Positions 63,447 through 64,000 of a stretch of DNA of 64,000 nt are shown here, piece after piece (the first letter of the stretch is position 1; the number at the start of each line of letters is the position of its first letter). Both the position numbers and the translations under genes were made by a program. Below the pieces are notes generated by a model. It was not told the origin of the DNA and did no database searches. It was given only the letters and a program-made list of their open reading frames with translations. Source of the DNA: Streptomyces sp. SID13726. GTDB taxonomy: Bacteria > Actinomycetota > Actinomycetes > Streptomycetales > Streptomycetaceae. The stretch is from contig NZ_JAAGLY010000012.1 of the NCBI RefSeq assembly GCF_010548375.1, positions 62,001 through 126,000 on the forward strand, read 5' to 3'.

Positions 63447-63573
63447 GCCGCTGGACTCTACCTTCCGGGGGTGTCTCACTCCATGAACGCGCTGTCGCCC
63501 GCGGTTTCACCGTTGAACGTGCAGGGCACACCAAACGTTAAAGAGGGTGGGAGAGCGCACGGGGACAAGAAAG

Positions 63574-63595
63574 AAGGGACGCCGAAGCGTCCCTT
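63574..63595 (-). terminator. Intrinsic terminator between the small coiled-coil gene and smc
   Basis: AAGGGACGC-CGAA-GCGTCCCTT is a perfect 9-bp stem. Read on the minus strand it is followed by a T-rich stretch, CTTTCTTG, so it ends the 63670-63873 transcript before smc. Confidence 0.85.
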
Positions 63596-63669
63596 GCAAA
63601 CTCTGACAACTTAGCGGTTGATACAGGCCGCCCAACCACTGCGTGAGCTGTCGTGGAGCGATGCAGTGA

Positions 63670-63873
63670 TCAGGTGAGCGCAGGCTCCGCCTGGTGTGCG
63701 TCGATGCTCTCCAGGAGACTTTCGTGAGAAGCGGCAGCCGCGAGCGCGTCGTTCTCGGCCTGGATCCGTACGAGCTCGGATTCCAGGTCCTGGACGCGCT
63801 GCTGGAGCCGTCGCATCTCGGCGAGGAGTCGAGGGTCGGAGCCGCCGACGTAACCGAGAAGCGCCTTTGCCAT
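63670..63873 (-). CDS. Small conserved coiled-coil protein
   Basis: This is a 67-residue protein from ATG 63873 (MAKALLGYVGGSDPRLLAEM), with a heptad-like helix (MRRLQQRVQDLESELVRIQAENDAL). A shorter form of this small protein occurs near smc in several Streptomyces. It has no enzyme motif. It may form a dimer through the coil. It has its own terminator, so it is likely a separate transcript from smc. The function is unknown. Confidence 0.75.
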   Translation of the reverse strand: MAKALLGYVGGSDPRLLAEMRRLQQRVQDLESELVRIQAENDALAAAASHESLLESIDAHQAEPALT

Positions 63874-64000
63874 GATGGATGGTCCTCCACACTGAGTGAC
63901 CGACCGAAGCGGTGTGGGTCGTGAGGGATTCGCACCCGCGGTGCTTGACACTCTTGAGTTCGTGCTGCCGTTCATCCATGCCAAACAGCTAAGGTGCGCG

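Overview
The window is high-GC chromosomal DNA from a Streptomyces species. The evidence is strong third-position G/C bias, frequent GTG starts, and the genes whiG, nsdA, a sipW-Z signal peptidase cluster, an amtB-glnK-glnD operon behind a GlnR box, and a glucose permease beside smc. Apart from small insertions and repeats I see no phage, plasmid, IS or CRISPR, and no tRNA or rRNA gene.

Layout. 1-4.7 kb is a cell-envelope region: the end of a beta-lactamase-family hydrolase, a membrane protein, an ECF sigma factor with a coupled membrane protein, a class F sortase with a candidate substrate, and an AraC regulator. 4.8-9.7 kb holds polyamine/GABA catabolism: a PotD-like lipoprotein, an aldehyde dehydrogenase, an Lrp regulator and a class III aminotransferase, with a divergent promoter region. 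9.9-14.4 kb has an ABC ATPase/permease pair, a VOC protein, a LOG-family protein and an LAETG surface protein. 14.5-18.3 kb is a thiamine ABC importer behind a TPP riboswitch. 18.4-21.6 kb has rlmN and a four-gene type VII secretion-like cassette. 21.8-26.6 kb is the translation/lipid block rpsB-tsf-pyrH-frr-cdsA. 26.9-32.9 kb has an M23 peptidase, a TetR regulator, whiG, dprA, comM, yraN and a DUF2469 gene. 32.9-39.6 kb has a Nudix hydrolase, four signal peptidases, rplS, trmD, rimM, khpA and rpsP. 39.9-43.2 kb has a predicted zinc metallopeptidase, a eukaryote/archaeal-type prolyl-tRNA synthetase and a methyltransferase. 43.2-55.2 kb carries ftsH, ffh, glnD-glnK-amtB, nsdA, a primase-polymerase-like protein and ftsY. 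55.2-64 kb has a cytosine-permease-like transporter, a flavin monooxygenase, a small unknown gene, glcP, smc and a small coiled-coil gene.

How the genes work together. Protein export is heavily represented: Ffh and FtsY target proteins, four LepB paralogues cleave signal peptides, FtsH controls membrane protein quality, and a sortase anchors surface proteins. Nitrogen sensing (AmtB, GlnK, GlnD) is controlled by GlnR. Development is represented by WhiG and NsdA. Ribosome biogenesis and RNA modification genes (rpsB, tsf, frr, rplS, rpsP, rimM, trmD, rlmN, khpA) form the stable core, and most genes lie on the minus strand in tightly coupled operons.

Points I would look at first: an in-frame Streptomyces-type interspersed repeat inside the SMC hinge; the coupled type VII-like cassette with two paralogous two-helix membrane proteins; an ABC ATPase with a degenerate Q-loop and signature motif; an FtsH paralogue with an altered pore loop; a eukaryote-like ProRS that has lost its zinc ligands; the 113-bp sipX/sipY overlap; and several undescribed palindromes around promoters.
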